A stretch of DNA of 10,914 bases from Paratractidigestivibacter sp963591565. GTDB lineage: Bacteria > Actinomycetota > Coriobacteriia > Coriobacteriales > Atopobiaceae. Below, piece after piece: positions 1 to 5,947 of this stretch. A program made the translations under genes and the position numbers. Within the stretch, counting starts at the first letter, position 1. The number at the start of each line of letters is the position of its first letter. Below the pieces are notes generated by a model. It saw nothing but the letters and a program-made list of their open reading frames with translations. It made no database searches and was not told the DNA's origin. The DNA is taken from NCBI GenBank assembly GCA_963591565.1, contig CAVAUD010000070.1:1-10914 (forward strand), in the 5' to 3' direction.

Positions 1-2081
1 GCGAGGTCATGGCCATCGGCTCCACCTTCGAGGAGGCCATGCAGAAGGCCATGCGTTCCCTCGAGCAGGGCCACGCCGGCCTGGGCGGCGACGGCAACGA
101 CAAGTTCGACGAGGAGCACTTCGACGAGAAGGTCGCCGAGCCCACGCCCGAGCGTATCCTCTACGTCGCCGAGGCCCTGCGCCGCGGCTGGAGCGTCGAG
201 AAGATCTTCGACGCCACCAAGATCGACCAGTGGTTCCTCCACCGCATCGCCGACATCGTGAAGGCCGAGGGCACCATCCGCGAGCTGGGTCTTTCTGGCC
301 TCGACGCCGAGCACATGCTCGCCGCCAAGCAGATGGGCTTCTCCGATGCCCAGATCGCCCACCTCACCGGCCAGCGCGACGACACCGTGCGCGCCGTGCG
401 CGAGGTTCTGGGCGTCCGCCCGCTCATCAAGACGGTCGACACCTGCGCCGGCGAGTTCGCCAGCCGCACGAGCTACCACTACTTCACCTACGAGCGCGGC
501 GGCGCGACCGAGTTCCACCAGGCCGAGAAGCCCCGCGTGGTGATCCTCTCCGCCGGCCCCAACCGCATTGGCCAGGGCATCGAGTTCGACTACTGCTGCT
601 GCCACGCGGCCTACGCCCTTCACGCCAAGGGCTACGAGACCGTCATGGTCAACTGCAACCCCGAGACCGTCTCGACCGACTACGACACCTCCGACCGCCT
701 GTACTTCGAGCCTTTGACCTTCGAGGACGTCATGAACGTCATCGAGGCCGAGAAGCCCGAGGGCGTCATCGTGACCCTCGGCGGCCAGACCCCGATCAAC
801 CTGGCCAAGCGCCTGAAGGCCGCCGGCGTCCCCATCATGGGCACCCAGCCCGAGGCCATCGACCTGGCCGAGGACCGCGACCGCTTCGCGTCCCTGCTCG
901 ACCGTCTCGATATCGCCTACCCGCCGTCGTCGACGGCCGAGACGATCGACGAGGCCAAGGCCGTCGCCCGCCGCGTCGGCTACCCGCTGCTCGTCCGCCC
1001 GAGCTACGTGCTCGGCGGCCGCGGCATGGCCATCGTCTACAACGACGAGGACCTCGTCACCTACATGGGCCGCGCGACCCAGGTCTCGCCCGACCACCCC
1101 GTCTACCTCGACGCCTTCCTCGAGGACGCCATCGAGCTCGACGTGGACGCCCTGTGCGACACCAAGGAGTGCTACGTCGGCGCCGTCCTCGAGCACATCG
1201 AGGAGTGCGGCATCCACTCCGGCGACTCCGCCTGCTGCTTCCCGCCCTTCTCGCTGTCCGACAAGATCGTGGCCAAGATCCGCGAGACGACCCGTCGCCT
1301 GGCGCTGTCCTGCCACATCCGCGGTCTTCTCAACGTTCAGTACGCCGTCCGCGACGAGCAGGTCTTCGTCATCGAGCTGAACCCGCGCGCCTCGCGCACC
1401 GTGCCCTTCTCGTCTAAGGCCACCGGCGTGTCCCTGGCCAAGTACGCGGCCCGCATCATGAGCGGCGAGGACATCTGCGACCTCAACCTTCCCGCCGAGG
1501 ACGCCGAGCGCGAGCACTTCGCCGTCAAGGAGGCCGTCATGCCGTGGAGCCGCTTCCCCGGCGCCGACGTCACCTTGGGACCCGAGATGAAGTCGACCGG
1601 CGAGGTCATGGGTCTCGACGTCTCGTTCCCCAAGGCCTACGCCAAGACCCGCGAGGCCATCGAGTACGACGTGCCCACCGAGTCCGGCTCGGTCTTCGTG
1701 TCCGTTTGCGACCGCGACAAGCGCTCCATCGCGCCCGTCGCCATGTCGCTTCGCCAGCTGGGCTTCGATTTGATCGCCACGCGCGGCACCGCCAAGACCC
1801 TGCAGGCCGCGGGCATCGACTGCACCGTGGTCAAGCGCATCTCTGAGGGCCACCCCAACGTCGCCGACCTCATGGCCGAGGGCAAGATCAGCTTCCTGAT
1901 CAACACCCCCAAGGGCAACAGCTCGCGCGGCGACGGCATGCAGCTGCGCAGCGAGGCCGTCTCTCGCGGCATCGACATGGCCACCACCATGTCGGGCGCC
2001 GTGGCCCTTGTCCAGGCGATCATCGCCCTTCGCGAAGGTCCTTTGGACGTTTACGCGCTGCAGGATCTTCCTCAAGCGTAA
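1..2081 (+). CDS. carB: Carbamoyl-phosphate synthase large subunit, 5'-truncated by the window edge
   Basis: CarB makes carbamoyl phosphate from bicarbonate, two ATP and ammonia delivered by CarA, for pyrimidine and arginine synthesis in the cytosol. The frame is open to the left edge: the bases before the first visible ATG (position 9) read Glu-Val, giving the family motif EVMAIG, so that ATG is internal and roughly the first third of the usual 1070-residue protein lies outside the window. Counting from base 9, the oligomerisation domain comes first. The second synthetase half follows, opening with GPNRIGQGIEFDYC (about residues 181-194) and carrying the ATP-grasp motif PSYVLGGRGMAIVY near 333-346. 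From about residue 560 there is an MGS-like allosteric domain, with INTPKG and a G-D-G segment near its end. No frameshift is seen. The stop is 40 bases before the tRNA gene, so read-through into it is possible. The identity is secure; the allosteric ligands cannot be read from sequence. Confidence 0.97.
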   Translation, partial: EVMAIGSTFEEAMQKAMRSLEQGHAGLGGDGNDKFDEEHFDEKVAEPTPERILYVAEALRRGWSVEKIFDATKIDQWFLHRIADIVKAEGTIRELGLSGLDAEHMLAAKQMGFSDAQIAHLTGQRDDTVRAVREVLGVRPLIKTVDTCAGEFASRTSYHYFTYERGGATEFHQAEKPRVVILSAGPNRIGQGIEFDYCCCHAAYALHAKGYETVMVNCNPETVSTDYDTSDRLYFEPLTFEDVMNVIEAEKPEGVIVTLGGQTPINLAKRLKAAGVPIMGTQPEAIDLAEDRDRFASLLDRLDIAYPPSSTAETIDEAKAVARRVGYPLLVRPSYVLGGRGMAIVYNDEDLVTYMGRATQVSPDHPVYLDAFLEDAIELDVDALCDTKECYVGAVLEHIEECGIHSGDSACCFPPFSLSDKIVAKIRETTRRLALSCHIRGLLNVQYAVRDEQVFVIELNPRASRTVPFSSKATGVSLAKYAARIMSGEDICDLNLPAEDAEREHFAVKEAVMPWSRFPGADVTLGPEMKSTGEVMGLDVSFPKAYAKTREAIEYDVPTESGSVFVSVCDRDKRSIAPVAMSLRQLGFDLIATRGTAKTLQAAGIDCTVVKRISEGHPNVADLMAEGKISFLINTPKGNSSRGDGMQLRSEAVSRGIDMATTMSGAVALVQAIIALREGPLDVYALQDLPQA

Positions 2082-2093
2082 GGATTGAAAGTC

Positions 2094-2102
2094 TGCTACT
2101 AT
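2094..2102 (+). promoter_or_regulatory. Possible extended -10 promoter element for tRNA-Leu
   Basis: TGC-TACTAT fits the extended -10 pattern TGN-TATAAT and would place the transcript start near 2108-2110, about a dozen bases before the mature tRNA. There is no good -35 box at the matching distance; a TTGAAA at 2085-2090 is far too close to this -10. The tRNA may instead, or in addition, be transcribed by read-through from carB. Weak call. Confidence 0.3.
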
Positions 2103-2103
2103 T

Positions 2104-2226
2104 CATAGGCTGTGCAAAAATGCGGGTGTGGTGGAACTGGTAGACACGCTGGATTTAGGTTCCAGTGGGGAGACCCGTGAAGGTTCGAGTCCTTTCACCC
2201 GCACCATGCACGCCTATGCATTTTTT
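2104..2226 (+). terminator. Inverted repeat clasping the tRNA gene, followed by a T6 run
   Basis: The 5' flank CATAGGCTGTGCA (2104-2116) is complementary to the 3' flank TGCACGCCTATG (2207-2218) over 12 base pairs, with one bulged T at 2111. The 3' arm starts directly after the encoded CCA. Two bases later comes T6 (2221-2226). In a read-through transcript the two arms would extend the tRNA acceptor stem into a long helix ending before a U tract, the layout of an intrinsic terminator whose 'loop' is the tRNA. If transcription starts near 2109, only the inner half of the helix can form. The pairing is seen in the sequence; the terminator role is inferred. Confidence 0.45.
2122..2206 (+). tRNA. 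tRNA-Leu, anticodon UAG, CCA encoded
   Basis: This is a class II tRNA that decodes CUN leucine codons. The acceptor arms GCGGGTG (2122-2128) and CACCCGC (2196-2202) pair fully, followed by discriminator A and an encoded CCA (2204-2206). The anticodon stem CTGGA/TCCAG (2149-2153 and 2161-2165) encloses loop TTTAGGT, which puts anticodon TAG at 2156-2158. A long variable arm, GGG-GAGA-CCC, lies at about 2167-2176 and is typical of Leu and Ser tRNAs. The T arm, GAAGG-TTCGAGT-CCTTT, has one G-U pair and sits next to the 3' acceptor strand. Without the CCA the gene ends at 2203. Confidence 0.97.
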
Positions 2227-2246
2227 CGGCGAGAGAAGCTCGCCGA
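2226..2246 (+). promoter_or_regulatory. Hairpin in the tig 5' untranslated region
   Basis: TCGGCGAG (2226-2233) pairs perfectly with CTCGCCGA (2239-2246) around the loop AGAAG. It lies just after the T6 run behind the tRNA and 12 bases before the tig ribosome binding site. No T run follows it on the + strand, so it is not a classical terminator. It might protect the 5' end of a tig message after RNase processing of a tRNA-tig co-transcript. The hairpin is seen; the role is guesswork. Confidence 0.3.
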
Positions 2247-2267
2247 TTCGAAGACACTGGAGGAACG

Positions 2268-3608
2268 TTGAACATCACCGTTACCGCAGGTGAGACCACG
2301 GACAACAAGCTGTCCGCGCAGCTCACCATTCCCGCTGCTGACGTGGACCGCGCCATCGCCAAGGCCTACAAGGACATCGCCAAGAAGTACAACTTCCAGG
2401 GCTTCCGCCGTGGCCACGCTCCCCGTCCCGTCATCGACGGCATGGTCGGTAAAGAGACCGTCCTGGCTCAGGCCACCAACGACGCCCTCAACGCCGCCGA
2501 GCCCCTGATGCTCGAGGAGCTCAACGTCACCCCCGTCGGCCAGCCCGACTTCGGCACCGAGCCCGCGCTGCTCGCCCAGGGCGCCGATTACGTCATCGAC
2601 GTGACCATCGAGGTTCGCCCCAGCTGCGAGCTCGAGTCCTACGACGCCCCCACGGTCAACATGCCCCCCGAGGAGGCCACCGAGGCCGAGATCGACTGGC
2701 AGCTCGACCAGCTCCTCTCTTACCAGGTCTCTTATGAGGACGACGAGGAGGACCGCGAGGTCGTCGAGGGCGACATCGTCTCTGTCGATGTCGAGAACAT
2801 CGAGGGCGCCGGCCACCTCGAGGGCAAGAACCGCACCCTTCACCTCAACGGCCAGCAGGTCGCCCCTGAGCTTCAGGCCGGCATCATCGGCATGAAGAAG
2901 GGCGAGACCAAGGAGATCGCCTGGAAGTGGAGCCACGAGAAGGACGGCGAGACCCACGAGCACGAGTTCAAGGTCAACGTCACCCTCAACTCCATCAAGA
3001 AGATCGTGACCCCCGAGCTCACCGACGAGCTTGCCAAGTCCACCTTTGGCTATGACGACGTTGCCGCCCTGCGCGCCGCCGTCAAGGAGGAGATCGAGGC
3101 CGAGAAGAAGTCCACCCTTCCTCAGCTCAAGGAGGACCGCGTCGTCGAGGCCATGGGCGCCCAGCTCAAGCTCGACGAGGTCCCCGAGAACTACAAGAAC
3201 GAGATCTTCAACGAGATCGCCCAGGAGTTCCTCGGCCAGCTTCAGCGCCAGGGTGCCTCCCTCGACATGTACCTCAAGGCCCGCGGCGTCAAGGCCGACG
3301 ACTTCATCGCCGACCTGCGTGTCCAGGCCGAGGAGCGTGCCCGTCAGTCCCTGGCCCTCGACGCCGTTGCCGCTAAGCTCGGCTTCGAGGCTACCGACGA
3401 GGACGTCGAGAACGAGTTCGTCCGCGCCGGTGTCGACAAGGTCAAGGACGCTGTGAAGCAGTGGAAGGACCAGGGCCGCCTGCCCGCCATCCGCGACTCC
3501 ATCAAGCGCACCAAGGCTCTCGACTGGCTGGTCCAGAACGCTACCGTCACCATCAAGGACGAGGTCGCCGAGCGCGCCGAGTCCGAGAAGGCAGACGACG
3601 CCGAGTAG
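2268..3608 (+). CDS. tig: Trigger factor, ribosome-associated chaperone / peptidyl-prolyl isomerase
   Basis: Trigger factor binds beside the ribosomal exit tunnel and shields nascent chains. The start is a TTG: GGAGG at 2259-2263 sits 4 bases upstream, no in-frame ATG lies near, and the resulting N-terminus, MNITVTAGE, matches the family. The 446 residues have the usual three parts. The ribosome-binding domain carries GFRRGHAP (residues 45-52), the family's GFRxGxxP signature. An FKBP-like domain covers about 150-245, and a long helical substrate-binding C-terminal part runs from about 250 to 430, with an acidic tail. The FKBP segment is divergent: it keeps GDIVSVDVENIEG and a GMKKGETKEI stretch, but lacks the aromatic-rich active-site signature I would expect, so isomerase activity may be weak or lost. 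There is no obvious promoter directly upstream, so transcription may come through the tRNA. Assignment is firm. Confidence 0.95.
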   Translation: MNITVTAGETTDNKLSAQLTIPAADVDRAIAKAYKDIAKKYNFQGFRRGHAPRPVIDGMVGKETVLAQATNDALNAAEPLMLEELNVTPVGQPDFGTEPALLAQGADYVIDVTIEVRPSCELESYDAPTVNMPPEEATEAEIDWQLDQLLSYQVSYEDDEEDREVVEGDIVSVDVENIEGAGHLEGKNRTLHLNGQQVAPELQAGIIGMKKGETKEIAWKWSHEKDGETHEHEFKVNVTLNSIKKIVTPELTDELAKSTFGYDDVAALRAAVKEEIEAEKKSTLPQLKEDRVVEAMGAQLKLDEVPENYKNEIFNEIAQEFLGQLQRQGASLDMYLKARGVKADDFIADLRVQAEERARQSLALDAVAAKLGFEATDEDVENEFVRAGVDKVKDAVKQWKDQGRLPAIRDSIKRTKALDWLVQNATVTIKDEVAERAESEKADDAE

Positions 3609-3640
3609 TTCGCAACTCGCGTAAAGGCTGTTATCAAGAT

Positions 3641-3667
3641 GCCCCAGGTGAGTTTCTCGCCTGGGGC
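3641..3667 (+). terminator. Strong hairpin between tig and clpP, possible attenuator
   Basis: GCCCCAGGTGAG (3641-3652) pairs with CTCGCCTGGGGC (3656-3667) through 12 base pairs, one a T-G wobble, closed by a TTT loop. The tail TTCATGTC is poor in T, so it is a weak intrinsic terminator at best. It may attenuate tig-to-clpP read-through, or form a stable 3' end for tig and 5' end for clpP after processing. It ends 13 bases before the clpP ribosome binding site. Confidence 0.45.
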
Positions 3668-3692
3668 TTCATGTCAAACTAAGGGAGTTACC

Positions 3693-4316
3693 ATGCATCA
3701 TCCTACTAACATCCCCCTGATTCCCTATGTCGTCGAGCAGACCCCGCGCGGCGAGCGCAGCTACGACATCTATTCTCGCCTGCTCAACGACCGCATCATC
3801 TTCCTTGGCGAGGAGGTTACCCGCGACTCGGCCAACCTCGTCATCGCGCAGCTTCTGCACCTCGAGAGCCAGGACCCCGATAAGGACATCTCGCTCTACA
3901 TCGACTCTCCCGGCGGCGACGTGTACGCGGGCCTGGGCATCATCGACACGATGAACTTCATCAAGCCCGACGTCTCGACCATCTGCGTGGGCATGGCGGC
4001 CTCCATGGGCGCGGCCATTCTCGCCTGCGGCGCCAAGGGCAAGCGCCTGGCGCTTCCCAACTCCATGGTCTTGATCCACCAGCCCAGCTCCGGCGTCCAG
4101 GGCCAGCAGACCGACATCCAGATCGTGGCCGACGAGACCCGCTGGATCCGCGAGCACCTCAACCAGATGCTGGCAGACGCCACCGGCCAGCCCATCGAGC
4201 GCATCAACGCCGACACCGAGCGCGACAACTACATGCGCGCGGCCCAGGCCTGCGAGTATGGCCTTGTCGACAAGGTCATCTCTTCTCGCGCCGAGCAGTC
4301 TGACGATCAGGCCTAA
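3693..4316 (+). CDS. clpP: ATP-dependent Clp protease proteolytic subunit
   Basis: ClpP forms the two-ring, 14-subunit serine peptidase that degrades proteins unfolded by ClpX or another Clp ATPase. I chose the ATG at 3693: AAGGGAG (3681-3687) sits 5 bases upstream, the protein then starts MHHPTNIPLIPYVVEQTPRG like other family members, and the length is the usual 207 residues. An in-frame ATG at 3639 has no ribosome binding site and would run through the intergenic hairpin. The catalytic triad is complete: Ser104 in GMAASMGA, His129 in IHQP, and Asp178 in TERDNY. SPGGDVYAG (72-80) is the conserved strand-turn next to the active site. A short N-terminal propeptide, removed by self-cleavage in many ClpPs, is likely here too. 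The clpX ribosome binding site follows the stop directly, which implies translational coupling. I see no CtsR or HrcA operator upstream. Confidence 0.96.
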   Translation: MHHPTNIPLIPYVVEQTPRGERSYDIYSRLLNDRIIFLGEEVTRDSANLVIAQLLHLESQDPDKDISLYIDSPGGDVYAGLGIIDTMNFIKPDVSTICVGMAASMGAAILACGAKGKRLALPNSMVLIHQPSSGVQGQQTDIQIVADETRWIREHLNQMLADATGQPIERINADTERDNYMRAAQACEYGLVDKVISSRAEQSDDQA

Positions 4317-4330
4317 GGGAGACGCGCTTT

Positions 4331-5647
4331 ATGCCTAACGACAACAACTACGGCTCCTTCGACGACGGCTCGATCCGCTGCTCCTTCTGCGGCAAGACCC
4401 GCGACCAGGCGAGCAAGCTCGTGGCCGGCCCCCTGGGCGTCTACATCTGCGACGACTGCGTGCGCGCCTGCCAGCAGATCATCGACGACGAGTTCGCCGA
4501 CGACCCCGACAGGGCCGCCGAGCCCCTGGCCGTGCCCGAGGACTCCGCCTTCAGCCTGCCCGAGCTGCCGACCCCGCACCAGATCTATGACGAGCTGTCC
4601 CAGTACGTCATGGGCCAGGAGCAGGCCAAGCGCGCGATGAGCGTCGCCGTCTACAACCACTATCGCCGCATCCTCTCGGGCAACGACGAGGTCGCCGAGG
4701 GTACCGAGGAGGTCGAGATCGCCAAGAGCAACATCTTGCTGCTCGGCCCCACCGGTACCGGCAAGACCCTTCTCGCCCAGACCTTGGCCCGCTTCCTCGA
4801 GGTGCCCTTCGCCATCGCCGACGCCACGACCTTGACCGAGGCCGGCTACGTGGGCGAGGACGTCGAGAACATCCTCTTGAAGCTTCTGACCGCCGCCGAC
4901 GGCGACGTCGAGCGTGCCCAGATCGGCATCGTCTACGTCGACGAGATCGACAAGATCGCCTGCAAGGCCGAGAACCTCTCCATCACCCGCGACGTCTCGG
5001 GCGAGGGCGTGCAGCAGGCGCTCCTCAAGATTCTTGAGGGCACCGAGGCCAGCGTTCCTCCCCAGGGCGGCCGCAAGCACCCGCAGCAGCAGCTCATCCA
5101 CATCGACACGACGAACATCCTGTTCATCTGCGGCGGCGCCTTCGTCGGCCTGGACAAGATCATCGCCGACCGTATTGGCAAGAAGGGCATCGGCTTCAAC
5201 TCCGAGGTGGGCAAGAGCAACAAGGCCACCTCTGACGAGCTGACCGAGCAGGTCATGCCCCAGGACCTGCACAAGTTCGGCATGATCCCCGAGTTCCTGG
5301 GCCGTATCCCCGTCATCACCTCGACCCGCGAGCTCACCGAGTCCGACCTCGTGAGCATCCTCACCACGCCGAGAAACGCCCTGGTCAAGCAGTACCAGCG
5401 CCTCTTCGAGCTTGAGGGCGTGGAGCTCGAGTTCGAGGACGACGCCCTGGCCGAGATCGCCCGCCAGGCCATCGCCCGCGGTACCGGTGCCCGTGGCCTG
5501 CGCGCCATCTGCGAGGCCACCCTCCAGGACACCATGTTCGACCTCCCCAGCAACCTCGACGTCACCCGCGTCGTGGTCACGAAGGACAGCATCGGCGGCA
5601 AAGGCGACCAGCCCAAACTAATCACCCGCGCCCACGCCAAGCACTAA
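4331..5647 (+). CDS. clpX: ClpX, AAA+ unfoldase subunit of ClpXP
   Basis: ClpX recognises tagged or misfolded proteins, unfolds them with ATP and threads them into ClpP. The 438 residues show every hallmark. An N-terminal zinc-binding domain has Cys17, Cys20, Cys40 and Cys43, and serves dimerisation and substrate or adaptor docking. Walker A is GPTGTGKT (139-146), the pore-1 loop GYVG (172-175), and Walker B IVYVDE (200-205). The ClpP-docking tripeptide IGF is at 287-289, the arginine finger region EFLGRIP around Arg326, and sensor 2 is GARGLR (387-392). The intact IGF loop beside a clpP gene supports a working ClpXP pair. The GGGAG ribosome binding site (4317-4321) starts at the base after the clpP stop, 9 bases before the ATG. 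Transcription probably ends at the hairpin around 5698-5774. Confidence 0.97.
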   Translation: MPNDNNYGSFDDGSIRCSFCGKTRDQASKLVAGPLGVYICDDCVRACQQIIDDEFADDPDRAAEPLAVPEDSAFSLPELPTPHQIYDELSQYVMGQEQAKRAMSVAVYNHYRRILSGNDEVAEGTEEVEIAKSNILLLGPTGTGKTLLAQTLARFLEVPFAIADATTLTEAGYVGEDVENILLKLLTAADGDVERAQIGIVYVDEIDKIACKAENLSITRDVSGEGVQQALLKILEGTEASVPPQGGRKHPQQQLIHIDTTNILFICGGAFVGLDKIIADRIGKKGIGFNSEVGKSNKATSDELTEQVMPQDLHKFGMIPEFLGRIPVITSTRELTESDLVSILTTPRNALVKQYQRLFELEGVELEFEDDALAEIARQAIARGTGARGLRAICEATLQDTMFDLPSNLDVTRVVVTKDSIGGKGDQPKLITRAHAKH

Positions 5648-5667
5648 TCTCCGCCCCCCGTGGCCAC

Positions 5668-5692
5668 CACAAGAAAGTCCCTCTTCCTTGTG
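5668..5692. other. Small hairpin in the clpX 3' region
   Basis: CACAAG (5668-5673) pairs with CTTGTG (5687-5692), and after one mismatch an inner AAG/CTT adds three pairs. No T run follows on either strand. It sits 20 bases after the clpX stop and just before the larger terminator hairpin, so it may simply add structure to the mRNA 3' end. Low weight. Confidence 0.25.
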
Positions 5693-5697
5693 AGAAA

Positions 5698-5774
5698 ACC
5701 CCTCGTATTTTTTCTTTCCACTCACTGCCCGTCTTCGACAGTCAATCTGGAAAGAGATACGAGGGGTATTTTTT
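5698..5774 (+). terminator. Probable terminator of clpX, possibly bidirectional
   Basis: ACCCCTCGTAT (5698-5708) pairs perfectly with ATACGAGGGGT (5757-5767), followed by T6 at 5769-5774 and a second T6 at 5782-5787. A second helix inside, CTTTCC (5714-5719) with GGAAAG (5749-5754), is separated from the first by a T-rich internal loop. The apical part is about 29 bases, larger than usual for a terminator. On the minus strand the same stem is followed by TTTTC, so it could also stop transcription from the convergent glycosyltransferase gene, though less strongly. It is the only good T-tailed hairpin between the two convergent genes. Confidence 0.65.
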
Positions 5775-5825
5775 AATAAAGTTTTTTATCTAACTCCTGG
5801 GAATCGTTACCGTAACCCTCACATC

Positions 5826-5937
5826 GGGGCCTCCTGGTTTTGTCTCCACGCGCAGTTCCGCATGAGCCGAAGGCCACTTAATGTGGCCTTCGTGCGAATA
5901 GGACTGTTTGAGCATGGAGACAAAACCAGGAGGCCCC
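5826..5937 (-). repeat. Palindromic structured element, copy 1 (3' of the glycosyltransferase gene)
   Basis: A 23-bp perfect outer stem (5826-5848 with 5915-5937) encloses a 65-nt core (5850-5914). The core contains an inner hairpin, CGAAGGCCAC / GTGGCCTTCG (5868-5877 and 5883-5892) around TTAAT on the + strand. On the minus strand the helix can run three pairs further through a G-U wobble. A second copy lies at 10706-10814 in the opposite orientation. Read on the minus strand, as for copy 2, the element begins 10 bases after the glycosyltransferase stop. No T run follows, so it is not a classical intrinsic terminator. The outer-stem differences from copy 2 are all compensated, which argues that folding matters. 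It could be a noncoding RNA or an mRNA 3'-end structure, or a small mobile palindrome of the REP/MITE sort; no transposase is nearby and no target-site duplication is evident. I do not recognise the family. Confidence 0.8.
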
Positions 5938-5947
5938 CGGCAACGAC

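Noticed and set aside
3639..3692. Upstream ATG at 3639 as start of ClpP
   Set aside because: It would add 18 residues encoded by the intergenic hairpin, lacks a ribosome binding site, and the ATG at 3693 has AAGGGAG at ideal distance and a family-typical N-terminus.
4313..5272. A 319-codon minus-strand frame opposite clpX, and a similar one opposite tig
   Set aside because: Same codon-bias artefact; Leu/Val/Gly/Asp-rich translation, no ribosome binding site, and fully overlaps well-supported genes.
5790..5915. Small minus-strand ORF of 41 codons starting with the ATG of the repeat core (MLKQSYSHEGHIKWPSAHAE...), with a counterpart of 56 codons at 10727-10897
   Set aside because: The first 22 residues agree in both copies except at two, and both of those core substitutions (Glu/Gly, Ser/Pro) change the amino acid while preserving a base pair. 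Beyond the core the peptides have nothing in common. The sequence before each ATG is pyrimidine-rich with no Shine-Dalgarno. Structure explains the conservation better than coding.
5862..5915. Opposite-strand reading frame of 18 codons shared by both repeat copies (MSRRPLNVA...)
   Set aside because: No ribosome binding site; the copies differ Phe/Ser at a position explained by the compensated base pair, and copy 1 runs on past the element while copy 2 stops.
5826..5937. Intrinsic terminator or REP/IS-type element as explanation for the repeat
   Set aside because: No T run follows either copy, no transposase or target-site duplication is visible, and the typical GTAG mark of REP hairpins is missing. 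Not excluded as an unknown mobile palindrome, so it is kept as an unclassified repeat.
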